Shown here: piece after piece, positions 4,241-5,024 of the stretch
How the letters are laid out: every line of letters begins with the position of its first letter
Position numbering within the stretch: the first letter of the stretch is position 1
Assembly (NCBI GenBank): GCA_905198825.1
Contig: CAJKEF010000113.1
Span: forward strand, 1 to 5,024
Reading direction: 5' to 3'
Source: an uncultured Collinsella sp.
GTDB lineage: Bacteria; Actinomycetota; Coriobacteriia; Coriobacteriales; Coriobacteriaceae
DNA length: 5,024 nt
Made by a program: the position numbers and the translations under genes
Notes under the pieces: model-generated
What the model saw: the letters and a program-made list of their open reading frames with translations, nothing else
Database searches by the model: none
What the model was told of the DNA's origin: nothing

Positions 4241-5024
4241 CTCTCCTCTGCCGGCGCGACCGTCCACATCGACGCGTATGGCAACGCGTCGCTGGGGGAG
4301 GGGTCTGCGGGCTTCTCGCTTGAGGGCTCAAGGCTGACGCTTTCCGACGAGCCCATCAGTCTCTCCTTCGCCAAGGCGGACGGGCGCGGCAACGCCCTCG
4401 ACGGAGCCCTCTTCAGCGTGAGCGGCGTCTTCGCCGACGGCCAGGGCCACCTGCTTAACGAGGGCCAGGCCACGACCCCCGAGAGCCTTGACGTGAGCGC
4501 CCTCTCCGAGCTCAACTTCGTCCAGGGACAGACCTACACGCTGGAGGAGACTCGCGCCCCGGCGGGCTACGAGCTCATCTCCGGCAAGCTGACGTTCTCT
4601 GTCGACAAAGACGGCAAGGGCACGCTCGACCTCTCCGGCGTCTCCAACGGCAGCTATGCCGTCTCTGCTGACGGCGTGGCCATCACGACCGTCGACGAGC
4701 CCATCGAGGCACAGGTGACCAAGGTCTCCTCTGCGGACGGCACGGCCCTCGCGGGCGCCACCTTCACGCTCTCGCCCGCCGACGGCAAAAACGCGGACGG
4801 CCAGCCCAACCACTTTGCCGACGCCTCCGCCGCCGGCGTCCTCGATCTCGTGACGGGCGAGGATGGCGTCGCGCACATTCCGGCCGCAACGCTCGCGGCC
4901 GGCAACGCGTACGTGCTGGTGGAGACCGCGGCCCCGGCTGGCTACGTCCTCGCTGAGGGCAGCTTCACCTTTGTGGTGGCCCCCGACGGCACCCTCGTGG
5001 CGGGGGAGGGACCCAAGGTCTACG
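4241..5024 (+). pseudogene. 5'-truncated SpaA/Cna-B repeat surface protein (continues past window end)
   Basis: From 4241, right after the in-frame TAG at 4238-4240, 261 codons are open to the window end, with no ATG near the beginning, no ribosome binding site that fits and no signal peptide. Residues 6-39, ending SDEPI, match the tail of a SpaA domain. Residues 40-155 form a complete domain of about 116 residues: Lys45 in FAKAD, YTLEETRAPAGY (99-110) with Glu103, and VDEPI at 151-155. Residues 156-261 begin the next: Lys161 and LVETAAPAGY (226-235) with Glu228. Family knowledge: SpaA/Cna-B domains are stabilised by intramolecular isopeptide bonds and build stalks of sortase-anchored adhesins and pilins. 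Any LPXTG signal would lie beyond the window. The frame is undamaged, so truncation may be recent, or this may be a silent cassette, an invertible segment or an assembly break. Family assignment is firm; pseudogene status is tentative. Confidence 0.75.

Noticed and set aside
4216..4323. ATG-initiated 35-codon frame just upstream of and overlapping the SpaA frame
   Set aside because: It is out of frame with SpaA, has no SD, and encodes an arginine-rich sequence without signal peptide features.
4328..4876. A 182-codon minus-strand frame opposite the SpaA repeats
   Set aside because: It is also in codon register with the sense frame and is explained by the same codon bias; the sense translation has clear SpaA motifs.

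Overview
The window looks like chromosome from a high-GC, fermentative Gram-positive bacterium. My best guess is a member of the Coriobacteriia (Collinsella/Olsenella-like). This is an inference from three things: strongly C/G-ending codons, an anaerobic AdhE, and a Cna-B/SpaA-type surface protein. No marker gene in the window fixes the taxon.

Layout. Positions 1-230 (minus strand) hold the N-terminal 76 codons of an IS200-like, REP-associated tyrosine transposase, cut by the window edge. Positions 231-558 are non-coding and AT-richer. They contain a 10-bp inverted repeat that would pair with the transposase ribosome binding site, a cluster of short CTGTCCC/AATGAGTG repeats, a 12-bp-arm palindrome, and the adhE promoter and ribosome binding site. 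Positions 559-3204 encode a complete bifunctional acetaldehyde/alcohol dehydrogenase (AdhE) with all expected catalytic residues, followed by a strong intrinsic terminator. Positions 3311-4078 encode a compact APH/choline-kinase-fold phosphotransferase. One base after its stop codon lies a perfect 31-bp palindrome, followed by an imperfect inverted repeat and a second terminator-like hairpin. From 4241 to the window end a reading frame encodes SpaA/Cna-B repeats. It opens in the middle of a domain directly after a stop codon and has no start codon or signal peptide, so it appears 5'-truncated, or is a silent or recombining cassette.

How the parts relate. AdhE is a self-contained fermentation gene that appears monocistronic, with its own promoter and terminator. 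The phosphotransferase is probably an independent unit; nothing here links its substrate to ethanol metabolism. The two flanks are the mobile or variable part: a RAYT-type transposase with possible REP-like sequences on the left, and on the right a palindrome sharing the GGGACAG heptamer with those repeats, followed by a broken surface-protein gene. The most interesting points are the SD-sequestering hairpin of the transposase, the possible RAYT/repeat relationship, and the start-less SpaA frame. I see no clearly new multi-gene system.
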